DNA of 32,348 bases, from the NCBI GenBank assembly GCA_029934085.1, contig JAOZMY010000018.1:2020-34367 (forward strand), given 5' to 3'. Under the pieces are notes generated by a model. The model was given only the letters and a program-made list of their open reading frames with translations, did no database searches and was not told the origin of the DNA. This stretch comes from a bacterium (GTDB lineage: Bacteria; Desulfobacterota; S145-22). Shown piece by piece: positions 1 to 8,407 of the stretch; position 1 is the stretch's first letter; every line of letters starts with the position of its first letter. The translations under genes were made by a program, and so were the position numbers.

Positions 1-1
1 C

Positions 2-850
2 CCGGAGATTGAGTTGAAGGTGGAAATCTTCAACCCCAATGATGTTATCTTCGTGGATGTAAGTCAGATGGTTCAGGTTATCCTCAATCTTGCCTTGAAT
101 GCCCGGGACGCCATCGGCGATGGGAAATCGGGGATTATTTCCATTAGTACTCGTAGGCGGGTTTTGGGAAAGAAGAACGCGGAAGCATTGGAGGCCGTGC
201 CGGGGCGATATGTGGAAATCTCTGTTTCGGATACGGGGTCTGGGATCCCAGAGAAAATCCAGGATAGGATCTTCGATCCCTTTTTTACCACCAAATCGAA
301 GGGTGCCCGGAAAGGGACTGGGCTTGGCCTTGCGATTGTCCACAGTATCGTGAAGAATTTCTCGGGGTATATTGAACTCAAAACTTCTACACGGGGAACC
401 ACGTTCAGGATATTGATTCCTTTGAAAAAAGAGGGTGTGGAAGAGGTAAAAGATCTTGAACAGGAAACGGTCATAAAGGGAAGCGGCAGAATCTTGGTCG
501 TTGAGGATGAATTGACCCTTCAAATATTGTTGAGGGAGATGCTGGGGGAATTGGGATATGAGGTTGAACTGGCGGGAGATGGGATGGAAGCGATTGAGCT
601 GTTGAAGAAAAGAGACTTCGGTATAAACCTGGTGATTATGGACCTGGCCATGCCGAAGATGGGAGGAGAAGAGACCCTAACCAGGTTGTTGAAGATCCGT
701 TCCGATTTGAGGGTCATTGTCATGAGCGGTCTGGTGGACGACGAAACGGAGACGAGACTTTTGAAGAAAGGTGCTATGGCCTTTGTGAAGAAACCCATCA
801 CGATTTCCGCGTTATCTCACGTTATCCATAGGGTTATGCAGTGGCAATGA
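2..850 (+). CDS. Hybrid sensor histidine kinase, C-terminal part (ATPase plus receiver domains), 5' truncated by window edge
   Basis: The frame is open to the first base of the window, so the N-terminus (sensor and phospho-accepting His domain) is missing. The visible part starts with a GHKL ATPase domain: an N box ([10 protein letters not shown]), a G1 box (DTGSGIP), an F box (DPFFTTK) and a G2 box (GTGLGLAI). A receiver domain follows, with acidic residues in VVEDE, the phospho-acceptor Asp in MDLAMP, the conserved Ser in VMSG and the Lys in FVKKP. This order (kinase then receiver) is that of a hybrid kinase, which autophosphorylates and relays phosphate to its own receiver. No output domain follows; the frame ends at the receiver's last helix. 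The ligand and target cannot be told, because the sensor part lies outside the window and no response regulator is adjacent. The 131-bp gap after it holds no terminator or riboswitch that I can recognise. Confidence 0.93.
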   Translation, partial: PEIELKVEIFNPNDVIFVDVSQMVQVILNLALNARDAIGDGKSGIISISTRRRVLGKKNAEALEAVPGRYVEISVSDTGSGIPEKIQDRIFDPFFTTKSKGARKGTGLGLAIVHSIVKNFSGYIELKTSTRGTTFRILIPLKKEGVEEVKDLEQETVIKGSGRILVVEDELTLQILLREMLGELGYEVELAGDGMEAIELLKKRDFGINLVIMDLAMPKMGGEETLTRLLKIRSDLRVIVMSGLVDDETETRLLKKGAMAFVKKPITISALSHVIHRVMQWQ

Positions 851-981
851 GCGTTGATTTTTGAATCGTTAAGCACGAGATCATCCGGCCTAAAACCTAT
901 TTGTAATCCCTCTTTTCAAAACTGGTAATTTCCTTGAAACTAAGGAATCCCTATGGTAGAGATTCAACGAGGTAAAACGGC

Positions 982-1950
982 ATGGAAATCATTCGGTACG
1001 AATTGGGGGGATCGGCTGCGCGGGGTTGGGAAAAAACAAGCCCGGTTATAACTATAGGAAATTTCGATGGCGTTCATTTGGGCCACCAAGAAATCTTTCG
1101 TCGTGTCAAGCGAAGGGCGGAGGAGCGTCATGGGAAGGCAGTTGTTTTTACCTTTGAGCCCCATCCCCTAAAGGTGCTGCGACCCGATAAGTGCCCGCCT
1201 CTCATTACTCCCTATCCGAAGCGAATACGCCTGATCCAGCACTTCGGTATGGACGCTGTCGTCGTGGCAAAATTCACACGGGAATTCGCCGCCCTCGACC
1301 CGGAGGTCTTTTTTAAGATCCTTCGGGATGATTTCAACGTTAAGGCCATCTATATCGGGTATGATTTTTCATTTGGTCGGGACAGAAAAGGCTCCGTGGA
1401 AAAACTCAAACAATTTGGCGAACAAAACTCCGTGGAAGTGGAGGTCGTGGAGCCTGTTACACTTAACGGGGTGCCTGTAAGTAGCACGCAAATTCGCCGC
1501 CTGGTTGCAGAGGGAGATATGCGGGCCGCGCGGGCATTCTTGGGACGTTACTTTTTCCTCTCGGGCGAGGTGATTGAGGGGCATAGACGGGGACAGCGTT
1601 TCGGGTTCCCAACGGCGAATATCGAGACGGGGCACGAACTTTTTCCGCCTAAGGGAGTTTATGCCACGTTTCTTTTCTATCAGGGAAAGCGGTATCGAGC
1701 CGCTACGAATCTGGGAGTGAATCCCACCTTCAACAATGGAGGGATGTCGATTGAATCGTATATCCTCGATTTCAATGGTTCCCTTTACGGAGAAGAGGTA
1801 AGCGTTTCTTTTGTCGAAAAGATCCGAGACGAGATCTGCTTTTCTACGGTAAAGGCGTTGGTGGATCAAATTAAAACAGACGTGGAAAGGGTAAACGAGA
1901 TTTTGGAACGCGAAGAAAGGGAAAATCCCCAGAAAAGCCCGGAAGGGTAA
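982..1950 (+). CDS. ribF: Bifunctional riboflavin kinase / FAD synthetase
   Basis: Cytoplasmic enzyme that phosphorylates riboflavin to FMN and adenylates FMN to FAD. The 322 residues match the usual RibF length of about 310. The N-terminal nucleotidyltransferase domain shows GNFDGVHLGH (residues 26-35) with the HxGH adenylyl-transfer motif, and the SSTQIR motif at 167-172. The C-terminal flavokinase domain shows GFPTAN at about 208-213, the nucleotide/Mg-binding loop. The ATG start follows a GAGGT ribosome-binding sequence. The CaiB-type gene begins 14 bp downstream, so the two may be co-transcribed. Supplying FAD/FMN fits the flavoproteins PreT and PreA nearby, but ribF is a housekeeping gene and the proximity may be chance. 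Confidence 0.96.
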   Translation: MEIIRYELGGSAARGWEKTSPVITIGNFDGVHLGHQEIFRRVKRRAEERHGKAVVFTFEPHPLKVLRPDKCPPLITPYPKRIRLIQHFGMDAVVVAKFTREFAALDPEVFFKILRDDFNVKAIYIGYDFSFGRDRKGSVEKLKQFGEQNSVEVEVVEPVTLNGVPVSSTQIRRLVAEGDMRAARAFLGRYFFLSGEVIEGHRRGQRFGFPTANIETGHELFPPKGVYATFLFYQGKRYRAATNLGVNPTFNNGGMSIESYILDFNGSLYGEEVSVSFVEKIRDEICFSTVKALVDQIKTDVERVNEILEREERENPQKSPEG

Positions 1951-1964
1951 GGAAGGGTGTCTAA

Positions 1965-3122
1965 GTGTTGGAAGGATATCGCCTTTTAGATCTATCAAGC
2001 CGGTTGCCTGGGCCTCTCTGTTCCCTGATTCTTTCCGATATGGGGATGGAGGTAATCCGTGTCGAACCCCCGGATCACCTCAAAAAGGGGGATCTGTTTC
2101 GCGAGATCCCAGAGAGGGAATCCCCTTATTATCCCATGCTGAACCGGGGGAAAAAGAGCGTGACCCTGAACCTAAAAACGGAGAAGGGAAGAGAGCTCTT
2201 CCTTCGCCTTGTGAAAAAGGCGGATGTGGTCTTGGAGGGATTCCGGCCGGGAGTGATGAAGCGGCTGGGAATAGACTATGAAGCCTTGAAAGAGGTCAAT
2301 CCGGGAATTATCCTCGTTTCCATCTCTGGATACGGCCAGGAGGGACCTTACCGTAATCGGGCCGGTCACGACCTGAACTATTTGGGATATAGCGGTATCT
2401 TAGGCCTGAATGCCCCTGCAGACGGAGGCCTTCCCGTCATACCCCCAGTTCAGATCGCCGATGTGGCGGGTGGGACTCTGCCAGCGGTTATCGGAACACT
2501 TGCAGCGATTGTCGAGAGGGAAAAGACGAGGGAAGGGAGATGGCTGGATATCTCCATGCTGGACGGAAGCCTGTTTCTGATGGGACTCGCCTTTTTTGAC
2601 TGGGGGATCGGAAAGCCCATTTCTCCCGGGAGGCCGCCCATATCTCGGGGCGCGGTTAATTTCAACGTCTACGAGACGAAAGATGGGAAACACCTCGCTT
2701 TGGGTGCTCTCGAGGACAATTTCTGGTATCCTTTTTGTGAAGCCATTGAAAGACCGGAATGGAAAGAGAGCTTTGGGGATGAGGCTAAGATGCGGGATGA
2801 GTCGTTGATTCAGGAGCTGAGAGAGATATTTTTGACGAAAACGCGTAAGGAATGGCTTACATTTTTTGGAGATCATGATGTTTGTCTTTCCCCCGTTCAT
2901 TCTCTCGAAGAGGTGGTAAAAGACCCTTACGTTCAAGAGCGCGGGGTCCTTCGATGGGTGCCTCTCGGAAACGAAAAACGATTTCCCTTGATTCGTTTCC
3001 CGGTTCACAACGAGGGTGAGCCTTGGGACGAGAAGTCCCCTGCACCGGGAGAGGACAATCGAGAAATTATGGGTTTGTCGGATCCGGAAATGGAGGTGTT
3101 GAGGAAGGAAGGCATCATTTAG
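1965..3122 (+). CDS. CaiB/BaiF family protein, alpha-methylacyl-CoA racemase-like
   Basis: Class-III CoA-transferase superfamily member, 385 aa. The racemase branch is indicated by GHDLNYL at 134-140 and by residues aligning with the known racemase triad: His135, Asp166 (in QIADVAGG) and Glu250 (in GALED). Mycobacterial MCR uses His126, Asp156 and Glu241. True CoA-transferases of this fold use one Asp and lack this His. The family racemase interconverts the R and S forms of 2-methylacyl-CoA thioesters. Here that could mean methylmalonyl-CoA-like or branched acyl-CoA substrates, but that is inference. GTG start; the SD is weak (GGAAGGGTGT just upstream). It lies 14 bp after ribF and 82 bp before the aminotransferase gene. 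It may still act as a CoA transferase, as family annotation is error-prone. Confidence 0.88.
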   Translation: MLEGYRLLDLSSRLPGPLCSLILSDMGMEVIRVEPPDHLKKGDLFREIPERESPYYPMLNRGKKSVTLNLKTEKGRELFLRLVKKADVVLEGFRPGVMKRLGIDYEALKEVNPGIILVSISGYGQEGPYRNRAGHDLNYLGYSGILGLNAPADGGLPVIPPVQIADVAGGTLPAVIGTLAAIVEREKTREGRWLDISMLDGSLFLMGLAFFDWGIGKPISPGRPPISRGAVNFNVYETKDGKHLALGALEDNFWYPFCEAIERPEWKESFGDEAKMRDESLIQELREIFLTKTRKEWLTFFGDHDVCLSPVHSLEEVVKDPYVQERGVLRWVPLGNEKRFPLIRFPVHNEGEPWDEKSPAPGEDNREIMGLSDPEMEVLRKEGII

Positions 3123-3204
3123 ATGGGCTATGTTTGTAATTGTGGTCCCCTTGGTGTAAACTTGTGAGTAGTAAGAGGAATAATAAAAAGAAAGGAGAGA
3201 AAAT

Positions 3205-4530
3205 ATGGCGAGAGAAGAAATAAAAGAAATAGACAAATCGAAGATTATCTATTCATGGGCGGTGCAGGGAAATGAGCATATCATCATCGACCACGCGGAA
3301 AGAATCTACATGTGGGACATTGACGGCAAACGGTATATCGATTTCTGTGCGGGCCTGCTCAACATCAACATCGGTCATAGCCATCCTTACGTTTTGGAGG
3401 CCATGAGAAAACAGATGGAGAAACTAACCTATGTATCCACCCTGTTTGGAACGGAACCCAAGGCGAAGCTGACGGAGATGATTGGCGAGATTACCCCAGG
3501 GGATCTCGACTACGTCTTCTACACCAACGGCGGCGCCGAGGCCAATGAAAACGCCATCAAGGCCGCCCGCTGGTACACGGGGCGTCACAAGGTCTATGCA
3601 GCATGGCGCGGGTACCACGGCGCCACGGCAGGGGCCATCACCCTGACGGGAGACCCGAGACGCTGGGCGGCAGAACCTGGTATCCCCGGCGTGGTTCATT
3701 ACTTCGGACCTTTTACCTTCAACAGCGCCTTCGGTTCCAAGGACGACGAGGAAGAGTGTGAAAACGCCCTACGGGCCCTGAAGGAACAGATCATGCTGGA
3801 TGGTCCTAAGACCATCGCTGCTATCTTCGTGGAACCCATCGTGGGGACGAATGGGATCATCGTGCCTCCCGAGGGCTGGCTGAAGGGTGTCCGAGAGATC
3901 TGCGACGAAAACGGCATCCTCATGATCGCTGATGAAGTCATGACCGGCTGGGGTCGCACCGGCGAGTGGTTCGGTATCGACAACTGGGGTGTCGTGCCCG
4001 ACATGATTACCACGGCGAAGGGACTTACCTCGGGATATGTTCCTTTGGGTGCCATGATCTGGAGCAAGAAGATATACGATTACTTCTGTGAGCATCCCTT
4101 CGTGGGTGGCTTGACCTATGGTGGCCATGCCCTGGCTTGCGCCACGGGAATCGCCAACATCGAGACCTACAAGCGGGAGAACCTCATTGAAAACTCCAAG
4201 GAGAACGGGACTTATCTCTTCAAAAAATTGCAGGAACTGAAAGACAAACATCCCTCCGTAGGCGACGTGCGCGGCGGCAAGGGACTCTTCTGCTGCATCC
4301 AGTTGGTGGAAAACAAGGAGACTCGGGAACCGCTGGCCGGGTTCGCCGACGCCAGGCGAAACGTCTCCAAAGAGATCATGGGCCGCCTCTTCGATAAAGG
4401 CCTCTATCTCTTTGCCAAGTGGGATTACATGTTCATCTCCCCGCCCCTGTGTATTACCAAGGAAGAGATCGACGAGGCCGTGGGAATCATCGATGAGGTG
4501 TTGGAATATCCCGATTCGTTGACGAAGTAG
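3205..4530 (+). CDS. Class-III aminotransferase, likely beta-alanine (omega-amino acid):pyruvate type
   Basis: PLP-dependent fold-type-I aminotransferase of 441 residues. Visible landmarks are the PLP-phosphate-binding stretch TNGGAEANE (107-115), the ring-binding Asp243 in IADEVMTGWGRTG, and the Schiff-base Lys272 in TTAKGLTSGYVPLG. This subgroup includes beta-alanine:pyruvate, taurine:pyruvate and GABA aminotransferases. The neighbouring reductive pyrimidine genes make beta-alanine (from uracil) or beta-aminoisobutyrate (from thymine) the best substrate guess, giving malonate semialdehyde or its methyl derivative plus alanine or glutamate. Taurine or putrescine cannot be excluded from sequence. 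A strong SD (AAAGGAG) precedes the ATG, and a bidirectional terminator follows. It is convergent with preA. Confidence 0.9.
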   Translation: MAREEIKEIDKSKIIYSWAVQGNEHIIIDHAERIYMWDIDGKRYIDFCAGLLNINIGHSHPYVLEAMRKQMEKLTYVSTLFGTEPKAKLTEMIGEITPGDLDYVFYTNGGAEANENAIKAARWYTGRHKVYAAWRGYHGATAGAITLTGDPRRWAAEPGIPGVVHYFGPFTFNSAFGSKDDEEECENALRALKEQIMLDGPKTIAAIFVEPIVGTNGIIVPPEGWLKGVREICDENGILMIADEVMTGWGRTGEWFGIDNWGVVPDMITTAKGLTSGYVPLGAMIWSKKIYDYFCEHPFVGGLTYGGHALACATGIANIETYKRENLIENSKENGTYLFKKLQELKDKHPSVGDVRGGKGLFCCIQLVENKETREPLAGFADARRNVSKEIMGRLFDKGLYLFAKWDYMFISPPLCITKEEIDEAVGIIDEVLEYPDSLTK

Positions 4531-4578
4531 GGAAAAGACTTCAGCCTTCAATCTTCAGACTAAATACTTCCAGCCTAT

Positions 4579-4609
4579 AAGAAAGCCGCCCGAAAGGGCG
4601 GCTTTCTTT
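4579..4609. terminator. Bidirectional intrinsic terminator between convergent genes
   Basis: A perfect 13-bp stem: left arm AAGAAAGCCGCCC at 4579-4591, a GAAA tetraloop at 4592-4595, right arm GGGCGGCTTTCTT at 4596-4608. U-rich tails occur on both strands. It lies between the aminotransferase stop (4530, plus) and the preA stop (4614, minus), so it can end both transcripts. Confidence 0.9.
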
Positions 4610-4613
4610 CGAC

Positions 4614-5852
4614 TTAGATTTCCATCGGTTCCGGGTCGTGGCGGACCCAGCCCTTGGGCATTTCCTTGTAGTGAATCATGTCTTCCACCGGGCAGATGAA
4701 GGAGCAGGCCATACAGCTCAGGCACCGGTCCTCGTCCATGACGGGACGTCGATTCTCCGCGTCCCAGGAGAGGGCTTGTCCCCCCGCGTCCTGGCAGATA
4801 ATGTAGCACTGGCCGCAGCCGATACAGCGGTCCAGGTCGTATTCTGCCACGCCCTGACGCGAAAGGTCAAACTCGTCTGTATGGTGAACGTTGGGCAGGG
4901 CCTTGCCCACGATTTCCGATACGGAGTTGAATCCCTTATCTTCCATGTAGTCGGAAAGTCCTTCCATCATGTCTTCCACGATCCGGTATCCGTAGTGGAT
5001 GATTCCCGTGGTAACTTGAATGGTAGAGGCTCCCAGCAGGAGAAATTCCAAGACGTCGATCCATGTTTCGATCCCGCCGATTCCGGAGATGGGAAGCCCT
5101 AACTCGGGGTTCTGGGCCATTTCGGCCATGAACCTCAATGCGATGGGTTTGACGCAAGGCCCGGAGTATCCGCTGACGGCTCCCTTCCCAAAGACGTTGG
5201 GCTTGGGGATTAGATCGTCTAACCCGATCTCTGTAATCGCCGCGACAGTATTGATGGCGGAGATGGCATCTGCCCCTCCGTTTTTTGCGTACATGGCCGG
5301 TTCGTTCATATCAGTGATGTTGGGGGTCATCTTTGCCATGACTGGGATACTGACCGCCTTTTTAACTGTTTCTGTGAACAGTTCTACAAGATCGAAAGCC
5401 TGACCCACTTTGGAGCCGGATCCCTCGATGGCCATGTGGGGGCAGGAAAAGTTCAATTCCAGCATGTCCGCACCGGCATCCTCAGAGGCCTTGGCAAGTA
5501 TTTCCCACTCCTTATTGGAGAATCCCATGATACTGGCCACAACGATATGTTTCGGGTAGTTTTTCTTCAGCCACTTGATGTCTTTCAGGTTGTGTTCCAA
5601 AGGGCGGTCTGAGACTTGTTCCACGTTCTGGAGACCGACCATCCGGCAGGCCTGGTTGTTGTATTTGTTCAATCGGGGCGATGGATGGATGATCTTTGTC
5701 ATCTGGGTGGCCAGGGTTTTATAGGCAACGCCGCCCCATCCGGCATCGAAGGCACGGGCGATCATTTCCGCGCAGTTCGACACGGGGGATGAAGAAAGCA
5801 TGAATGGATTCATAAACTTTACACCACAGAAATCGATGCTTAGGTCTTTCAT
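4614..5852 (-). CDS. preA: Dihydropyrimidine dehydrogenase, catalytic subunit (FMN, 2x[4Fe-4S])
   Basis: Reduces uracil or thymine to the 5,6-dihydro form, the first step of reductive pyrimidine catabolism. The 412 residues hold a dihydroorotate-dehydrogenase-like FMN barrel (about 1-310) and a C-terminal 2x[4Fe-4S] ferredoxin domain. The active-site stretch ELNFSCPH contains Cys137, aligning with the general-acid Cys671 of mammalian DPD (in NLSC). The cluster ligands are Cys343/346/349/353 and Cys377/380/383/387. AKMTPNI (about 173-179) supplies the conserved Lys near FMN. It starts 4 bp after the preT stop in the same orientation, as in bacterial PreTA, so the two should form one complex. 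An alternative is a dihydroorotate dehydrogenase, but the ferredoxin domain and neighbours favour DPD. Confidence 0.95.
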   Translation of the reverse strand: MKDLSIDFCGVKFMNPFMLSSSPVSNCAEMIARAFDAGWGGVAYKTLATQMTKIIHPSPRLNKYNNQACRMVGLQNVEQVSDRPLEHNLKDIKWLKKNYPKHIVVASIMGFSNKEWEILAKASEDAGADMLELNFSCPHMAIEGSGSKVGQAFDLVELFTETVKKAVSIPVMAKMTPNITDMNEPAMYAKNGGADAISAINTVAAITEIGLDDLIPKPNVFGKGAVSGYSGPCVKPIALRFMAEMAQNPELGLPISGIGGIETWIDVLEFLLLGASTIQVTTGIIHYGYRIVEDMMEGLSDYMEDKGFNSVSEIVGKALPNVHHTDEFDLSRQGVAEYDLDRCIGCGQCYIICQDAGGQALSWDAENRRPVMDEDRCLSCMACSFICPVEDMIHYKEMPKGWVRHDPEPMEI

Positions 5853-5856
5853 AGTT

Positions 5857-7197
5857 TTATTCCCCCTTCCCTTCTAAGTGTTGTGCAATGGCCTCTGCGG
5901 CCTTTTTCCCGTCTGCCACGGCTTCAACCACCAGAGCGGGACCACGGACGATGTCACCGCCCGCGTAGACCCAGGGTAGGGAGGTTTGGAGGTTTGCGTC
6001 GGAGACGGTGATTGTTTTGTTATCCCAGGTCAGATCCGCGAGCTCTCGGAGGCCCGTATCCGGTTCGGTTGCCAGGGCCTCGATAGCCACATCGAAAGGC
6101 ATTTCGAATTCGGAGCCTTGGATTTCTTCTGGACGGCGCCTCCCGGAATCGTCTGGATCTCCGAGACGTGTCCGTCGGCAGACGATGGATTCGAGGGAAC
6201 CCTTGCCGGAGTATTTTACTGGTTGGGTCAAGATGAAGAAGTGAATCCCGTCGTTTAGGGCCTGGATCTTTTCCTTTTCCTCGGCGGGCATCTCCGTGTA
6301 GGACCTCCGGTAGAGCACGTAAACATCCTTCGCCCCGAGTTTTTTGGCTCCCATAGCGGCGTCCATGGCCACGGACCCACCGCCGATAACGGCGACTACT
6401 TTATCTCGAACGAGATTTTCCACGTCGGAGGCCTCGTGGGTTCGCATGGCCCCAAGGAAGTCCGTGGCACTCAGGACCCCATTCAGGTCACTGCCCTCGA
6501 TCCCGAGCCGGACGGGGGACCAAAGGCCTGGGGAGAGGAAAACGGCCTTGAATCCCTCTTCTTTGAGTTTGGTGAGTCCGTCTTTTCCCTCGATAGGGGT
6601 TTCTGTCTTAACGGTGACGCCGAGGGAGGTAATCTCTTCGATCTCCCTGTCAAGACCTTTTTCAGAAAGGCGGAAGGTCGGAATCCCATAGCGAAGGTTT
6701 CCGCCCGCCTTTTCCTTCTTTTCAAAGACGGTGACGTCATAACCATTTAGAGCCAGCTCACGTGCGCAGGTAAGGCCCGCCGGGCCACTGCCGATGATGG
6801 CGACCTTGTCCTTTTTGATCTCCGCCTTTTTGATGGGGGAGAACCCTACCGCCCAGCCGTGTTCCACGAGGAAGCGCTGGATTTTCCCGATTTGAATAGG
6901 CTTGTCGATGGCCGTCCGGGAACAGGCCAGTTCACAGAGACGCGCCGTGGGACAGACAACCCCGCACGTCCATCCGAACGGATTGTTTTTCTTGATGGTG
7001 CGGATGGCCCCCGTGACGTTTCGGAAGTGAAGCTTCCGGATAAAGCTGCCAGGATCGGTACCCGCCGGACAGGCTTGGCTGCAGGGGGCGTCGAAACATA
7101 GCAGGCATCGGGCGGCCTCTTCCGTTGCCAGCGTGAGGGTAAGACCCTCTCCCATATCTTCCGTGAATAATGGTGCTCTTTCATTTAATTGTAACAA
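5857..7197 (-). CDS. preT: Dihydropyrimidine dehydrogenase, NAD(P)H-binding subunit (FAD, Fe-S)
   Basis: Electron-entry subunit that passes NAD(P)H electrons through FAD and Fe-S centres to PreA. It is homologous to the glutamate-synthase small subunit. In 446 residues it shows an N-terminal Cys-rich Fe-S domain (Cys31/34/39/43 and Cys78/82/88/92), an FAD Rossmann motif GSGPAG (136-141) and a second dinucleotide motif GGGSVAMD (272-279) for NAD(P). The likely start is TTG at 7195-7197, preceded on the minus strand by GGGAGG with a 9-nt spacer. No in-frame ATG lies close upstream. Transcription diverges from the amidohydrolase-AOR-dihydropyrimidinase genes, so both halves of the pathway share one 293-bp control region. 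Confidence 0.93.
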   Translation of the reverse strand: MLQLNERAPLFTEDMGEGLTLTLATEEAARCLLCFDAPCSQACPAGTDPGSFIRKLHFRNVTGAIRTIKKNNPFGWTCGVVCPTARLCELACSRTAIDKPIQIGKIQRFLVEHGWAVGFSPIKKAEIKKDKVAIIGSGPAGLTCARELALNGYDVTVFEKKEKAGGNLRYGIPTFRLSEKGLDREIEEITSLGVTVKTETPIEGKDGLTKLKEEGFKAVFLSPGLWSPVRLGIEGSDLNGVLSATDFLGAMRTHEASDVENLVRDKVVAVIGGGSVAMDAAMGAKKLGAKDVYVLYRRSYTEMPAEEKEKIQALNDGIHFFILTQPVKYSGKGSLESIVCRRTRLGDPDDSGRRRPEEIQGSEFEMPFDVAIEALATEPDTGLRELADLTWDNKTITVSDANLQTSLPWVYAGGDIVRGPALVVEAVADGKKAAEAIAQHLEGKGE

Positions 7198-7289
7198 TGC
7201 TTGCGTCCTCCCTTTCGTTTATTTTGCATGCCTCAAAAAACAAATCCCTTTCCCGGGGTCGAGAAAGGAAGATAACGTTCTATTTTCAC

Positions 7290-7318
7290 CCTTTACCAAG
7301 CAGAAATTCTTTTGTCAA
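7290..7318 (-). promoter_or_regulatory. Possible sigma70-type promoter for preT-preA
   Basis: On the minus strand there is a consensus -35 (TTGACA, 7313-7318), a 17-bp spacer and a poor -10 (TAAAGG, 7290-7295) preceded by an extended-10 TG. Only three of six -10 bases match, so the call rests mainly on the -35 and the position about 95 bp upstream of the preT start. Confidence 0.33.
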
Positions 7319-7412
7319 GCGAATGGGAATTGAACAGATTTGTAAAAATATGTCGACGAAATATCGTTTCATTCTTCGCTTTGGTTCGTGGGGTGTTAGT
7401 ATTGTGCAACCC

Positions 7413-7442
7413 TTGACATGGGATAGCCGCTATGTTTATGAT
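7413..7442 (+). promoter_or_regulatory. Sigma70-type promoter for the amidohydrolase-AOR-dihydropyrimidinase operon
   Basis: The -35 TTGACA (7413-7418) matches consensus exactly; an 18-bp spacer follows, then the -10 TATGAT (7437-7442; five of six bases). Transcription would begin near 7449, giving a leader of about 40 nt. The strong SD AGGAGGA (7476-7482) sits just before the ATG at 7491. Confidence 0.72.
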
Positions 7443-7490
7443 GGGCCAAGAGTTTTGCATATAAAAAATCCACAAAGGAGGAAGTAGAAA

Positions 7491-8366
7491 ATGGCACGGA
7501 TTGTGAAGGTAGGATTGATACAGGCGAAGAATGAGGTCCCGGGGACCGAGCCTGTTGATGTTATTAAGAAGGCGATGATTGACAAACATCTCAAGCTCAT
7601 CGAGGAAGCAGCATCCAAAGGGGTACAGATGCTCTGTCTGCAGGAGATCTTTTACGGACCTTATTTCCCTGCGGAACAGGAAATTAAGTGGTATGAGGCA
7701 ACGGAACGGATACCCGATGGCCCCACGGTTCAAATGATGATGGAGTTGGCCAAGAAACACCAGATGGTTATGATCGTTCCCATCTATGAAGAGGCCATGA
7801 CGGGGGTTTATTACAATACCGCGGCCGTGATCGATGCGGACGGGACCTATTTGGGTATGTATCGGAAGAATCATATTCCTCATACCCATCCGGGGTTCTG
7901 GGAAAAGTTCTATTTCAAACCGGGGAATCTCGGTTATCCCACGTTCCAGACGGCCTACGGGCGTGTAGGGGTTTACATCTGTTATGACCGTCACTTTCCT
8001 GAAGGAGCCCGACTCCTGGGCCTGAATGGCGCGGAGATTGTTTTCAATCCTTCCGCCACCGTGGCCGGGCTTTCCGAGTACCTCTGGAAGCTGGAACAGC
8101 CGGCGCATGCCGTGGCCAATGGCTATTTCATCGCGGCCATCAATCGAATCGGCCATGAAGAGCCTTGGGATATCGGGGAGTTTTACGGAACGAGCTACAT
8201 CTGTGACCCCAGGGGACAGATCATCGCGGAAGGGAGCCGTGATAAAGATGAGGTGATCATTGGAGACGTGGATTTCGATATGATTAAGGAGGTCCGTAAT
8301 GTATGGCAGTTCTTCCGTGATCGGCGGCCGGAGACCTATGGTGACATGACGAAGCTTCTCCCTTGA
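7491..8366 (+). CDS. N-carbamoyl-beta-alanine amidohydrolase (beta-ureidopropionase), nitrilase superfamily
   Basis: Carbon-nitrogen hydrolase expected to hydrolyse N-carbamoyl-beta-alanine to beta-alanine, CO2 and ammonia, the third step of reductive pyrimidine catabolism. In 291 residues the nitrilase-superfamily Glu-Lys-Cys triad is clear: Glu52 (CLQEIF), Lys126 (YRKNHIPH) and Cys164 (YICYDRHFPEG). Glu138 (WEKFYF) fits the second structural Glu. N-carbamoylputrescine amidases look very similar, so the substrate is assigned from context: the pathway genes preT-preA are divergent and dihydropyrimidinase lies two genes on. It is the first gene after the TTGACA/TATGAT promoter and has a strong SD. 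The AOR gene follows after about 40 bp. Confidence 0.92.
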   Translation: MARIVKVGLIQAKNEVPGTEPVDVIKKAMIDKHLKLIEEAASKGVQMLCLQEIFYGPYFPAEQEIKWYEATERIPDGPTVQMMMELAKKHQMVMIVPIYEEAMTGVYYNTAAVIDADGTYLGMYRKNHIPHTHPGFWEKFYFKPGNLGYPTFQTAYGRVGVYICYDRHFPEGARLLGLNGAEIVFNPSATVAGLSEYLWKLEQPAHAVANGYFIAAINRIGHEEPWDIGEFYGTSYICDPRGQIIAEGSRDKDEVIIGDVDFDMIKEVRNVWQFFRDRRPETYGDMTKLLP

Positions 8367-8407
8367 TAGGTTTGGAAGACGACATAAATTAGCTGATGGA
8401 GGACGAT

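Noticed and set aside
930-947. TTCCTT/AAGGAA inverted repeat before ribF
   Set aside because: Only a 6-bp AT-rich stem with a 6-nt loop and no T-tract; too weak for a terminator or operator call.
851-981. FMN riboswitch before ribF
   Set aside because: The conserved AGGGCA/GGGTGAAATTCCC-type elements of that riboswitch are not present and the leader is short.
8367-8407. Molybdenum/tungsten-cofactor riboswitch before AOR
   Set aside because: The gap is only about 40 bp, too short for that structured RNA.
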